NCBI RefSeq assembly: GCF_001647675.1
Contig: NZ_CP015594.1
Coordinates: 1,612,001 to 1,676,000, forward strand
Reading direction: 5' to 3'
DNA length: 64,000 bases
From: Acinetobacter sp. NCu2D-2
GTDB taxonomy: Bacteria; Pseudomonadota; Gammaproteobacteria; Pseudomonadales; Moraxellaceae
This document shows, in pieces, positions 26,545 through 35,130 of the stretch. A model generated the notes under the pieces. That model did no database searches and was not told the DNA's origin. It worked only from the letters and a program-made list of their open reading frames with translations. The position numbers and the translations under genes were made by a program. How positions within the stretch are numbered: position 1 is the first letter of the stretch; every line of letters begins with the position of its first letter.

Positions 26545-26792
26545 TTGAGATATGCTAAACTTCGCCCACTTTATACACCTACGCTTTGTCGTGGGTGTTA
26601 TTTTTTTAAATCTCCCTTTTTGAAATTAAATTGTTCAGTAGGCACAGCTTCTCCCAACTTTCGCTGTTGCACTTTATTTACTGCTTATTTTTTCAAATTT
26701 TTTGGAATCTCCTGTCCGTCAGGGGATTAGGCATTTTTTATTTCAAAATTTGACCTAAGGCTGACGGCAACGTATCGCTATAGTTGAAAATA
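26545..26792 (+). promoter_or_regulatory. Possible attenuating leader of the mdfA/craA-type exporter
   Basis: Two terminator-like hairpins lie in tandem. The first is ACACCTACG / CGTGGGTGT (26575-26583 with 26590-26598), with one wobble pair, then a run of seven T. The second is AATCTCCTG / CAGGGGATT (26706-26714 with 26720-26728), then six T at 26734-26739. A 61-codon frame starting at ATG 26545 crosses both and stops at TAG 26728-26730 within hairpin 2. Whether it is translated is unknown. The layout fits premature termination relieved by a signal, for example stalled ribosomes. Confidence 0.45.
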
Positions 26793-28025
26793 ATGTCTCA
26801 ACCTCAAATTTCTAAACTCACTTTAGGTGCGTTACTGTTCCCACTCGCACTTGTGTTATTCGAATTCGCTGTCTATCTCGGCAATGATCTCGTGCAACCC
26901 GCGATGTTAGGTGTTACTCGTGATTTTGGTGTCAGCAGTTCTTGGGCACCCTCTTCAATGTCTTTCTATTTGTTAGGTGGTGGCTGCTTGGCATGGCTCA
27001 TGGGTCCACTCTCTGACCGCATTGGCCGTAAGAAGGTCTTACTCACTGGCGCATTATTTTTTACTGCCATGTGCTTGTTGATTTTGTTCATGCCCAATAT
27101 TCAAAGCTTCCTCGGTGTTCGCTTTTTACAAGGTATTGGTTTAACTGTCATTAGCGCTGTAGGTTATGCGGCCATTCAGGAAAACTTTGAAGAGCGCACC
27201 GCAATTAAAGTTATGGCATTAATGGGTAATATGACATTAATGGCTCCTTTGCTTGGACCCGTCATTGGTGCATTTCTGATTGACCATATTTCATGGCATT
27301 GGGGCTTTATCGGTATTGCTGTGCTGTCTATGCTCGGTTGGCTGGGGCTTAAACTGGCTATGCCGAATGATCAGAAAGCCAATTTATCCACTGCACCAAT
27401 GGGTAATATGTGGGCTGACTTTAAAAAGGTGTATAGCAATAAACAATTTTTAGTCATGACCAGCGCACTTCCAATGGCATCACTGCCAATTATGATGTGG
27501 ATTGCGCTCTCACCTGTCATGTTGGTGGAGAAATTTGCTTTTACTGGTTTTGAATATGGCTTAGCTCAAATTCCTGTACTCGGCGCATTAATCCTTGGCA
27601 GTGTACTGCTGATGAAAATCGTGGATAAATATCCACTCGGACAAACCGTGCTCGTCGGTCTACCGATTATGTTGGTCGGTTCACTGGTGACTATTTCAGG
27701 ACTATTTGTTCCAGATTACTCAGTGTGGTTATTGATTATCGGGATGACGCTGATGAGTTTTGGTGAAGGGATCTGTTTCTCTGTGCTGTATCGTTTAGCC
27801 ATGATGTCATCTGATGTCTCTAAAGGGACGGTCGCATCTGCCATGTCAATGATGATGATGTTGATCTACTTCACCTTTCTTGAGATTTCACGTCATTTAT
27901 ATGAAGCATTCGATATGCTGGCATTCAGCTTATGTGGCTTAGTCTTGGTTCTCTTATGGTTTACCCTACCACGCAAAATGCTAAAACAGATTATGCAAAA
28001 GCGTAAGGAAAATAATGAATTCTAA
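26793..28025 (+). CDS. mdfA: MdfA/CraA-family multidrug (chloramphenicol) MFS exporter
   Basis: A 410-residue 12-helix proton antiporter of the DHA1 family. The N-terminal PLALVLFEFAVYLGNDLVQP holds the membrane-embedded acidic residue (E in FEF) and the D of GNDL typical of MdfA. Motif A GPLSDRIGRKKVLLTGALFF and motif C GNMTLMAPLLGPVIGAFLI are clear. It closely resembles the A. baumannii chloramphenicol exporter CraA as I remember it (SSWAPSSMSFYLLGG, VGYAAIQENFEER). ATG 26793 is chosen over an upstream TTG. An unusually long leader precedes it. Confidence 0.9.
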   Translation: MSQPQISKLTLGALLFPLALVLFEFAVYLGNDLVQPAMLGVTRDFGVSSSWAPSSMSFYLLGGGCLAWLMGPLSDRIGRKKVLLTGALFFTAMCLLILFMPNIQSFLGVRFLQGIGLTVISAVGYAAIQENFEERTAIKVMALMGNMTLMAPLLGPVIGAFLIDHISWHWGFIGIAVLSMLGWLGLKLAMPNDQKANLSTAPMGNMWADFKKVYSNKQFLVMTSALPMASLPIMMWIALSPVMLVEKFAFTGFEYGLAQIPVLGALILGSVLLMKIVDKYPLGQTVLVGLPIMLVGSLVTISGLFVPDYSVWLLIIGMTLMSFGEGICFSVLYRLAMMSSDVSKGTVASAMSMMMMLIYFTFLEISRHLYEAFDMLAFSLCGLVLVLLWFTLPRKMLKQIMQKRKENNEF

Positions 28026-28041
28026 ATAGAATAATTTTTTC

Positions 28042-28071
28042 AAAGCGAGCCAAATTTGAGCTCGCTTTTTT
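28042..28071 (+). terminator. Rho-independent terminator of the exporter gene
   Basis: AAAGCGAGC / GCTCGCTTT stem with a CAAATTTGA loop and T-run. Confidence 0.88.
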
Positions 28072-28194
28072 ATTGCCTAAAACTAGAAATGCTCACATTT
28101 CAGCTTAAGCAAGATTTGAAAAATGGGGAATAAAATAGATGCTTAAAAAATAGAAAATGAAAATTATTATATTTTAGTGTTATAGAATAAAAAA

Positions 28195-28270
28195 TGGTGC
28201 GCTCAGCGGGACTCGAACCCACGCCACAGGCTTCGGAGACCTGTACTCTATCCAGTTGAGCTATGAGCGC
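28195..28270 (-). tRNA. tRNA-Arg (anticodon CCG)
   Basis: On the minus strand: acceptor GCGCTCA pairs with TGAGCGC, D-arm AGCTCAACTGGATAGAGT, anticodon loop CTCCGAA (CCG), T-arm GTGGGTTCGAGTCCCGC, discriminator A and encoded CCA. Reads CGG arginine codons. Confidence 0.96.
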
Positions 28271-28279
28271 GCGACGCAC

Positions 28280-28307
28280 ATCATAACAAAAAAAAGCGCG
28301 AGGTAAA
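28280..28307 (-). promoter_or_regulatory. Promoter of tRNA-Arg
   Basis: TTTACC (28302-28307), 16-bp spacer, TATGAT (28280-28285), with a GC-rich GCGTCGCGC discriminator typical of stable-RNA genes under stringent control. Confidence 0.6.
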
Positions 28308-28449
28308 GCAACTATATATAAGTCTCTCAATTTACTGATTATGCTTTATACAATGTTGCAAATTTGGAACGCAGAATACCGAGTTAATCACTTGGATTAT
28401 CCAGCAAGATCACTCACAATATCTCAACTTTTCACCAATTGAGACATTC

Positions 28450-29385
28450 ATGACTGATGCATTGACATTAAGGGATTTGTCCAAAACCTATCGTAATGGT
28501 TTTCAAGCACTTAAAGGAATTAATCTGACTGTACCCGAAGGTGAATTTTATGCACTTTTAGGGCCAAATGGCGCGGGAAAATCCACTACAATCGGTATTA
28601 TCAGCTCATTAACAAAAAAATCGGGCGGAACGGTAGAAATATTTGGTCATAATCTAGACACTCAACCTTCTCTTGCAAAACAACATTTAGGGGTTGTACC
28701 GCAAGAATTCAACTTTGCCCAATTTGAAAAAACCTTTGATATTTTGGTGACTCAAGCTGGTTATTACGGCATTCCTAAAAAAATTGCGCAAGCACGTGCA
28801 GAAGAATACCTCACCAAGCTTGGTCTATGGGAAAAACGTAGTACGCAAGCACGTATGCTGTCAGGCGGGATGAAGCGTCGTCTAATGATCGCGCGTGCCA
28901 TGATGCATGAACCTAAGTTGCTCATTTTGGATGAGCCGACTGCGGGTGTAGATATTGAGCTACGTCGCTCAATGTGGGACTTCCTCAATGAGATGAATGA
29001 TAAAGGTACCTCTATCATTCTCACTACACACTATTTAGAAGAAGCAGAAATGCTCTGTCGTCGAATTGCAATTATAGACCGTGGTGTGATTAAAGAAGAT
29101 ACCACCATGAAAAACTTCCTCAATCAGCTCAATGAAGAATCGTTTATTTTAGATTTAGTTGATCCGATAGAACCGCTTAATATAGAAATTATTGGGGTTA
29201 AATTTAACTTGGTCGATCCCGTGACTTTAGAAGTAACTCTTGATAAAGCACACAGTATGAATGATCTGTTCCAATTGCTTGAATCGAAAAATATTCGTGT
29301 AAGTAGTATGCGTAACAAATCAAACCGTTTAGAAGAACTCTTTGTGAAAATGGTCGAAAAGAATCTTGATGGAGCGAGCGCATGA
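28450..29385 (+). CDS. yadG: ABC-2 type transporter ATP-binding protein (YadG-like)
   Basis: A 311-residue ABC ATPase. Walker A GPNGAGKST near residue 38, Q-loop PQEFNFAQFE, signature LSGGMKRRLMIARAMMHEP, Walker B LLILDEPTAGVD and H-loop ILTTHYLEEAEML are intact. The C-terminal ~90 residues form the regulatory extension seen in drug or polysaccharide ABC-2 exporters. It overlaps the permease gene by 4 nt (ATGA). Substrate unknown. Confidence 0.92.
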   Translation: MTDALTLRDLSKTYRNGFQALKGINLTVPEGEFYALLGPNGAGKSTTIGIISSLTKKSGGTVEIFGHNLDTQPSLAKQHLGVVPQEFNFAQFEKTFDILVTQAGYYGIPKKIAQARAEEYLTKLGLWEKRSTQARMLSGGMKRRLMIARAMMHEPKLLILDEPTAGVDIELRRSMWDFLNEMNDKGTSIILTTHYLEEAEMLCRRIAIIDRGVIKEDTTMKNFLNQLNEESFILDLVDPIEPLNIEIIGVKFNLVDPVTLEVTLDKAHSMNDLFQLLESKNIRVSSMRNKSNRLEELFVKMVEKNLDGASA

Positions 29386-30155
29386 ACTTCAATCAACTCT
29401 GCGTCGCTTTATATACCATCGTTTATAAAGAAGTCCGTCGCTTTATGCGAATTTGGCCACAAACGTTACTTCCACCAGCGATTACCATGAGTTTGTACTT
29501 CGTGATTTTCGGTAATTTGGTGGGTTCACGCATCGGTCAAATGGGCGGATTCAGCTATATGGAATTCATTGTTCCTGGCTTAATCATGATGGCGGTCATT
29601 ACCAACAGTTATGCCAATGTATCTTCAAGTTTCTTTAGTGCTAAATTCCAAAAAAGTATTGAAGAGTTGATCATGAGCCCTGTCCCCCTACATATTGTAC
29701 TGTGGGGCTTTGTACTAGGTGGATTATGTCGTGGTGTCTTAGTGGGTATTATTGTTAGTGCCATGAGTCTGTTTTTCTCAGATTTAAGCATTACCAATTG
29801 GTTTGTGACTATATATACCATTGTGATCACATCACTACTATTTTCATTAGGTGGCTTTATTAATGCAGTCTATGCAAAATCTTTTGATGATATTTCGATT
29901 ATCCCAACATTTGTTTTAACACCGCTGACTTATTTAGGTGGTGTATTTTATGCAATTTCAGCATTAAGCCCATTTTGGCAAAACTTATCTTTAATTAACC
30001 CGATTGTATATATGGTTAATGCGTTCCGTTTTGGCATCCTAGGTCATAGCGATGTCAACGTCACAATTTCATTAACTGTTATTACAATCTGCTGTGCCGT
30101 ACTTTATGGCGTGGCTTATCATTTACTCTCCCGTGGTTCAGGAATGCGTGAATAA
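29382..30155 (+). CDS. yadH: ABC-2 type transporter permease (YadH-like)
   Basis: A 257-residue membrane protein with six predicted helices and the ABC-2 signature region near FVLTPLTYLGGVFYAISALS. The N-terminus LYTIVYKEVRRFMRIWPQTL is the amphipathic connecting helix that contacts the ATPase. Translationally coupled on both sides: a 4-nt overlap with the ATPase gene and a 1-nt overlap (TAATG) with queF. Confidence 0.92.
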   Translation: MNFNQLCVALYTIVYKEVRRFMRIWPQTLLPPAITMSLYFVIFGNLVGSRIGQMGGFSYMEFIVPGLIMMAVITNSYANVSSSFFSAKFQKSIEELIMSPVPLHIVLWGFVLGGLCRGVLVGIIVSAMSLFFSDLSITNWFVTIYTIVITSLLFSLGGFINAVYAKSFDDISIIPTFVLTPLTYLGGVFYAISALSPFWQNLSLINPIVYMVNAFRFGILGHSDVNVTISLTVITICCAVLYGVAYHLLSRGSGMRE

Positions 30156-30970
30156 TGAGTGTAGAAAATTCTCTTCTTGGTAAAGATACCAACTACCCTA
30201 CTGAATATCAGCCTGATGTTCTATTTCCAATTTCACGTGCGCCTGCACGTGAAGCGTATGCTCATGTTGAAGGTATTCGACAAGGTAAAGACTGGTGGCA
30301 TGTTTTCGAAATTTCATGGCTTAATTTAGCCGGTGTACCTCAAGTTGCGATTGGTCGCATTACGCTTCCAGCATCTTCACCGAATTTAATCGAATCGAAA
30401 TCTCTAAAGCTCTACTTTAATAGTTTGAACTTTGCCAAATTCGAATCGAAAGAAGCATTTATTGCGACTGTTGAAAAAGATTTATCTAAAGCCGCTGAAG
30501 CAGAAATCAAATTGGATTTATTCCATGTTGATGATTTAGAGATTACAAAACCTGAAGGGATTTGTCTTGATGATTTGACACCTGAGCGTATTGAACATCA
30601 CCCTGATGCATCATTATTGGCTTTTGATTCAGCGAGCGATGAAGAAGTTGATGTTCAGTTATATTCACATCTGTTAAGAAGTAACTGTCCAGTCACTGGA
30701 CAACCGGACTGGGGTACAGTATTTATACGCTATCAAGGTAAAAAACCTTGTTATAAGAGTATTTTGGCTTATATTATTTCTTATCGTCAGCATAATGGTT
30801 TCCACGAGCAATGTGTGGAGCAGATTTTTGCCGATGTTTGGCAAAATCTACAACCAAAAAATCTGATGGTATATGCAACTTATACACGTCGTGGTGGATT
30901 GGATATTAATCCGTGCCGTGTATCAGACTTAACATGGATGCCTCGCCCTATTCGATTAGCGCGACAATAA
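30155..30970 (+). CDS. queF: NADPH-dependent 7-cyano-7-deazaguanine reductase
   Basis: A 271-residue long-form (two-domain, YqcD-like) QueF that reduces preQ0 to preQ1 in queuosine synthesis. The catalytic Cys lies in LLRSNCPVTGQPDWGTVFIR, with the substrate motif ESKSLKLYFNSLNFAKFES in the N-terminal half, and YIISYRQHNGFHEQCVEQIF. Overlap with the yadH-like gene makes it the third gene of this operon. The functional link to the exporter is not obvious. Confidence 0.96.
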   Translation: MSVENSLLGKDTNYPTEYQPDVLFPISRAPAREAYAHVEGIRQGKDWWHVFEISWLNLAGVPQVAIGRITLPASSPNLIESKSLKLYFNSLNFAKFESKEAFIATVEKDLSKAAEAEIKLDLFHVDDLEITKPEGICLDDLTPERIEHHPDASLLAFDSASDEEVDVQLYSHLLRSNCPVTGQPDWGTVFIRYQGKKPCYKSILAYIISYRQHNGFHEQCVEQIFADVWQNLQPKNLMVYATYTRRGGLDINPCRVSDLTWMPRPIRLARQ

Positions 30971-30988
30971 AAACATTGAGGTTTAACA

Positions 30989-31639
30989 ATGCCATTTTTC
31001 GGGTTTATTCCTTCTGCAGAGCTTTTAAATACAATTCAGACTGCACAACAAAACAAAAATTCGAGTGAACCACTGTATCCACTTCGAGATAAAACTGCAT
31101 TACTGATTAATGATGAGATTATTGATGCGATTTTGACTGAACTGGTACGACGTTTTCCACCAAGTGAAAAACGTGATACAGCAGAAAAATTGGCAGGTTA
31201 TATTAAATCCACCGTCGCAGTCTTACTCAAACAACTTTTGGGTAAGGCTTCGAACGATGTGGTACGCCAATCTATCGAATTTTCTGAAAAAAGCTTATTT
31301 AAAGATCCACAAGGTCAATATCGCGTCGGCGAACCTCTTGATGCCAATCTAGTCAGCAAACTCAAGCAAAACTATGCAGATTTAAGTGCAGGCAAAGAGA
31401 TTGATAAACAAGCCTTAAGTAACTTATATAAGCAATTTGGTGAAGCTACTGTTCGCCACTTTATGAGTGACTTTAATAAGACGCTTGATTTAGGCATGAT
31501 CAAACGTAAAGCTTCAGAATTGGGGGCATCTGCTGTCATTAAAGCAATTAATATTGCTGCAGATAAAATTATTTTGAATTTGACCAATGATGAACTCAAA
31601 GCGATGGCTGAATACCACGATACACTGTTCTATGTTTAA
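30989..31639 (+). CDS. Hypothetical soluble helical protein, 216 residues
   Basis: Unrecognised family. All-helical with no signal peptide or membrane segment; segments include DAILTELVRRFPPSEKRDTA and GKEIDKQALSNLYKQFGEAT. It follows queF by 18 bp, so it is the last gene of the yadG-yadH-queF unit and ends at a strong terminator. AACATTGAGG gives a ribosome site before the ATG. Confidence 0.7.
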   Translation: MPFFGFIPSAELLNTIQTAQQNKNSSEPLYPLRDKTALLINDEIIDAILTELVRRFPPSEKRDTAEKLAGYIKSTVAVLLKQLLGKASNDVVRQSIEFSEKSLFKDPQGQYRVGEPLDANLVSKLKQNYADLSAGKEIDKQALSNLYKQFGEATVRHFMSDFNKTLDLGMIKRKASELGASAVIKAINIAADKIILNLTNDELKAMAEYHDTLFYV

Positions 31640-31654
31640 TAAAAATTTCACTGA

Positions 31655-31682
31655 AAAAGCCTGAGATTACTCAGGCTTTTTT
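31655..31682 (+). terminator. Rho-independent terminator of the yadG-queF unit
   Basis: AAAAGCCTGAG / CTCAGGCTTTTTTT hairpin. Confidence 0.9.
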
Positions 31683-31908
31683 TATACCTAAATAATTTGT
31701 TACACATTTGATCAATTGGCTCTACTTTTTAAATCAATAAGCCCTATTCTTTGTCTTTTTTTGTATAGCTTTCTAGGTGCAATCTACCGACAGATGATAT
31801 CTTGACCATCTTAAAAATATTATCTAAATGCTTGATGTCATAATAGATCGAGCCATAGATAGTTTTCACCTAAGCACTATGTTGTATCTAATTTTTTTTG
31901 GAATTTGG

Positions 31909-32916
31909 ATGTTAATGTTGAACTCTCATTTTTATAAAAAACTAAAACAATTGAGCACCGCTGTCTTTGCAATCAGTTTGACCAGCTTTGCGCAAGCCAA
32001 CGATTTCCAAAATCACCCTTCATATGCCAATTTTAAGCAAAATACCATGAAGACTTATGGTCTGAGTGCGGAACAAATTGACTGGGCAATGAATGGCTCT
32101 AAAAATTTGCCTAATATTATTAATATTATGAATCGTCCAGGTGAAAGCAAACCTTGGTACAGCTATAAAACCAACTTCCTTTCAGAAGGCACGATTCAAC
32201 GCGGTGTGCGCTTTAAACAACAATATGCATCTACCCTACAACGTGCTGAGCAACAGTTTGGTGTACCCCAATCCATCATTTTAGGGATTTTGGGTGTAGA
32301 AACAGGTTTTGGCTCAAATAAAGGCTCATTTACTACACGCGATGCGCTTGCAACACTCGGTTTTAATGGTGACCGTCGCAATCAATATTTCCAAGATGAG
32401 TTATCTGCGCTTATTGCATGGTCGTATAAAGACGGTATTCCGACTTCTTCTGTCATCGGTTCTTATGCAGGTGCGGTCGGTTATCCGCAATTTATGCCAA
32501 GCAATATCACTAAGTTCGGTGTCGACTACGATGGTAACGGTCATATTGACCTTAGAAATTCAGCTGTAGATGCAATTGGTTCTATTGCAAATTATCTTGC
32601 TAATCATGGTTGGCAGCGCGATCAACCAATTGCATTTGCCGCAAGATACACCGGAAATAATCCCGATCAGATCATTGCCAAAGATCTTACTGCACCCATT
32701 CCATATGGCGCACTTAAAACACAAGGCATTAGCCCTTTAAATCCAATTGTGAAAATTGATGATTTAGACATGGTCAATGTCATTCAATTACAGGAAAATT
32801 ACGGTCCGATCTATTACCTGACATACCCGAATTTTCAGGTGATTACGACCTATAACAAGAGCCGAATGTATGCCACCGCATTGTGGCTTTTAGGTACAGA
32901 AATTACCAATCGTTAA
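31909..32916 (+). CDS. mltB: Membrane-bound lytic murein transglycosylase B
   Basis: A 335-residue MltB-type enzyme that cleaves peptidoglycan glycan strands to 1,6-anhydro products. A signal peptide ends at FAQA before NDFQNHP and has no lipobox Cys, so this is a soluble or loosely bound form. The catalytic Glu lies in ILGILGVETGFGSNKGSFTT; ALIAWSYKDGIPTSSVIGSY and AGAVGYPQFMPSNITKFGVD are family signatures. ATG 31909 is chosen because the upstream 27 codons would bury the signal peptide; ATG 31915 is also possible. Confidence 0.93.
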   Translation: MLMLNSHFYKKLKQLSTAVFAISLTSFAQANDFQNHPSYANFKQNTMKTYGLSAEQIDWAMNGSKNLPNIINIMNRPGESKPWYSYKTNFLSEGTIQRGVRFKQQYASTLQRAEQQFGVPQSIILGILGVETGFGSNKGSFTTRDALATLGFNGDRRNQYFQDELSALIAWSYKDGIPTSSVIGSYAGAVGYPQFMPSNITKFGVDYDGNGHIDLRNSAVDAIGSIANYLANHGWQRDQPIAFAARYTGNNPDQIIAKDLTAPIPYGALKTQGISPLNPIVKIDDLDMVNVIQLQENYGPIYYLTYPNFQVITTYNKSRMYATALWLLGTEITNR

Positions 32917-33204
32917 CATGAATTTTTCCTAATTCTCATAAAAGTCAAGAAATTTTTATGAGAATTAGTTCATATTTTGGACTTTTTACATACATTGTTA
33001 CAATTTTGATTATTTTTTAACCAATTATTGTTTATTTTCCGTACTTTTTGAAAGTATTTTAAGTAAAGACTAGACAGGGTATTGAGCGCATGAATATTAT
33101 CCATCTCGTCAAATGTAGTTGCATAAGTTAAATATCAGGCATGTTTATGTGGTTTTTCAGCTTGTTAGCTTCATCCATATGCCATGCTGTTAGGAGTTGA
33201 TTCG

Positions 33205-33819
33205 ATGCATTCTTCAATCTTAAAATATTTTATGGCCATCGCCACGACAGTCACTCTGACACAGTCGCAAGCGGACATGGTCCAATCATCATCGTTGAAT
33301 AACGATCATGATACTTCTCGTTTAGCAGCACGCTTGTTAAACAAAGAAGTTCAAAGCTTTAATTCAAACTTTACGAATTTAAGTAGCCTTTCAATCACTG
33401 AACGTTCCGGCGATAAAGTTCGTCGCGAAACGATTGCAGCAAAAATCGAAATCCCTGAAGAAGAGCCTTCAGTGATTGAAAAGCTGAACACCGTTGCCTC
33501 TAACACAGTTCGCAAATTCACTCAGTCTGGTACTGCTTCTTGGTATGGTCGTCAATTCCACGGTCGTAAAACAGCAAGCGGTGACACATTCGATATGAAT
33601 GGTTTAACTGCTGCTCACCGTAGCCTGCCTTTAAACTGTTACATTCGTGTGACCAACAAAACCAATGGTAAGAGTGTTGTCGTGAAAGTAAACGATCGTG
33701 GTCCTTTCCATGGTAATCGTGTACTCGACTTATCTTACGGTGCTGCGAAGCAAATTGGCTTAACTCACGCAGGTACAGGTAAAGTCAGTATCGAACGTGT
33801 AGATGGTCCACACTCTTAA
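33205..33819 (+). CDS. rlpA: RlpA-like double-psi beta-barrel septal protein
   Basis: A 204-residue exported protein: signal peptide to about SQADM, a variable linker, then the DPBB domain SGTASWYGRQFHGRKTASGD through VNDRGPFHGNRVLDLSYGAA and KQIGLTHAGTGKVSIERV. The Asp in VNDRGPF and the barrel His match lytic RlpA enzymes acting on denuded glycan at the septum. No lipobox Cys and no C-terminal SPOR domain, so it is the short type. ATG 33205 is preferred because it directly precedes the signal sequence. Confidence 0.88.
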   Translation: MHSSILKYFMAIATTVTLTQSQADMVQSSSLNNDHDTSRLAARLLNKEVQSFNSNFTNLSSLSITERSGDKVRRETIAAKIEIPEEEPSVIEKLNTVASNTVRKFTQSGTASWYGRQFHGRKTASGDTFDMNGLTAAHRSLPLNCYIRVTNKTNGKSVVVKVNDRGPFHGNRVLDLSYGAAKQIGLTHAGTGKVSIERVDGPHS

Positions 33820-33845
33820 TAACTTGTTGCACTATATTTGATCTG

Positions 33846-33873
33846 AAGCCACAATTTATTGTGGCTTTTTTAT
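33846..33873 (+). terminator. Rho-independent terminator of the rlpA-like gene
   Basis: AAGCCACAA-TTTA-TTGTGGCTT hairpin followed by TTTTT. Confidence 0.88.
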
Positions 33874-33884
33874 TGAGTATCATT

Positions 33885-33971
33885 TTGAAAAAATATGAAT
33901 TGATTTTTGCACTGTTACTTTTAGTGCTTTTCTTTTTACTCGTGCAATGGTCTTTCCATGGCTTTGCTTAG
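33885..33971 (+). CDS. Possible 28-residue single-helix membrane microprotein
   Basis: A TTG-initiated frame reads KKYELIFALLLLVLFFLLVQ and then WSFHGFA-stop. That is one near-perfect transmembrane helix with a basic N-terminus and an aromatic end. GAG lies 7 nt before the TTG. It sits right after the rlpA terminator and would need its own promoter, which I could not place. Too short to be sure. Confidence 0.35.
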   Translation: MKKYELIFALLLLVLFFLLVQWSFHGFA

Positions 33972-34057
33972 ATCTTTGCATCTACTCATTTTTGACCAAT
34001 TGTGATTTAAGATTTATATTTTCATTCATCAGCTTAAAACGACATGGATGAGGTCAA

Positions 34058-34516
34058 ATGAAAACAATCAGCGAATGGTTTGATGAATATAGTGAAAGTC
34101 ATCAAAACAAAACCAACAAAATGATTCATTGGGTATGTGTCCCTACCATTTATTTTTCGATCATAGGCGTCTTGGCACACTTTAGTGCACTACTCACTAC
34201 CCTCCTGCTCGTACTGTCTTTTATTTTTTATGCACGTTTGGACATTGTACTTGCAGTTGCTATGGCAGTTTTAACTCTGGTGATGGCATGGTTGATTTGG
34301 GTATTACCTGTGGGTGTTGGCTTCTATATCGGATTATTTGTTTGTGCTTGGATTGGTCAATTTTATGGACATAAAGTGGAAGGTAAAAAGCCATCTTTCT
34401 TTAAAGATCTCCAATTCCTCCTTATTGGCCCTATTTGGTGCCTTGATACCTTTATTGCTAAAGTACACCCATCTTGGAAAACTCGTCAAAATAACGCAAT
34501 TGAGAGCCATTTGTAG
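34058..34516 (+). CDS. Mpo1-like (DUF962) membrane protein
   Basis: A 152-residue protein with four hydrophobic segments and the DUF962 hallmarks: EWFDEYSESHQNKTNKMIHW near the N-terminus (His-rich turn), GQFYGHKVEGKKPSFFKDLQ in the middle and LIGPIWCLDTF at the end. The His residues in HQNKTNKMIHW and GHK match the iron-binding positions of yeast Mpo1, a 2-hydroxy fatty acid dioxygenase. Bacterial function is not established. Confidence 0.85.
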   Translation: MKTISEWFDEYSESHQNKTNKMIHWVCVPTIYFSIIGVLAHFSALLTTLLLVLSFIFYARLDIVLAVAMAVLTLVMAWLIWVLPVGVGFYIGLFVCAWIGQFYGHKVEGKKPSFFKDLQFLLIGPIWCLDTFIAKVHPSWKTRQNNAIESHL

Positions 34517-34546
34517 CATTCTCAAGTTTTAAGATTTGGAAGAACC

Positions 34547-35065
34547 TTATTGGTAGGTTCTTCCTTGATGTTTTAACCAACCATTAATATGTTTTCCAGC
34601 AGGATCATGGTGTGTCCAATGGATGACTCCACCCTTATCACTGTATTCATATTCACCATAAAATTCGACCGTATCGCCTTTTTGAATGGTGTCAATTCTC
34701 GGAGATAAATCAATATTATGTGCAACCAAAACGGTTTGACCATTATTCAGTTCTAAAATGAACTTCTGATGACGCGAGCCTTCATTGTCATCACGTAATA
34801 ACGCTACCACTCGTCCACTAGCTTTGACCTGTAAATCGCTTTGGTTGCGTGCAAATGCCTGTGCAATCTTATCGGTGTCATCCTTTTTGACGTCAGACGG
34901 CTTTTGCTGAGTTTGAGAATTTGATGCTGTGGAGTCCTGAGCTTGGGTTTCTATAGCCGTCGGTGTATTAACAGCTTGATTGTCTTGCTTAAGATCTATG
35001 CCAATATAGGCTGCTGCCAGCAAAGCAATTGCAGCGCCAATCGATATATTTGTTTTATTTGCCAT
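34547..35065 (-). CDS. DUF3465 exported OB-fold-like protein
   Basis: A 172-residue protein: N-terminal hydrophobic anchor (ISIGAAIALLAAAYIGIDL), a low-complexity Ser/Thr/Gln/Lys linker, then a beta-rich domain with ASGRVVALLRDDNEGSRHQK, VEFYGEYEYSDKGGVIHWTH and HDPAGKHINGWLKHQG. These match the DUF3465 family, of unknown function. The IS4-family copy 2 ends only 52 bp upstream of its ATG, so its promoter may have been altered. Confidence 0.83.
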   Translation of the reverse strand: MANKTNISIGAAIALLAAAYIGIDLKQDNQAVNTPTAIETQAQDSTASNSQTQQKPSDVKKDDTDKIAQAFARNQSDLQVKASGRVVALLRDDNEGSRHQKFILELNNGQTVLVAHNIDLSPRIDTIQKGDTVEFYGEYEYSDKGGVIHWTHHDPAGKHINGWLKHQGRTYQ

Positions 35066-35107
35066 AATTATTCCTTAACTTTGTTTTATTTTAACCATAA
35101 AAAAAGC

Positions 35108-35117
35108 CCCAAATGGG
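35108..35117. repeat. 10-bp target duplication CCCAAATGGG (left copy)
   Basis: Matches 36507-36516. The duplicated bases are the AAAT loop plus three base pairs of the tsf terminator stem, centred on its dyad. Together with the A-run before it this is also the distal terminator half. Confidence 0.93.
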
Positions 35118-35130
35118 TAATGCCAGTCAG

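Noticed and set aside
28195-28270. Integration site at tRNA-Arg
   Set aside because: No integrase and no repeat of the tRNA 3' end within the window.
28450-30155. Reading the yadG/yadH pair as a defence or toxin system
   Set aside because: Both are ordinary ABC-2 exporter subunits coupled to queF; nothing else supports defence.
33820-34057. CRISPR or other direct-repeat array
   Set aside because: No regularly spaced repeats were seen here or elsewhere in the window.
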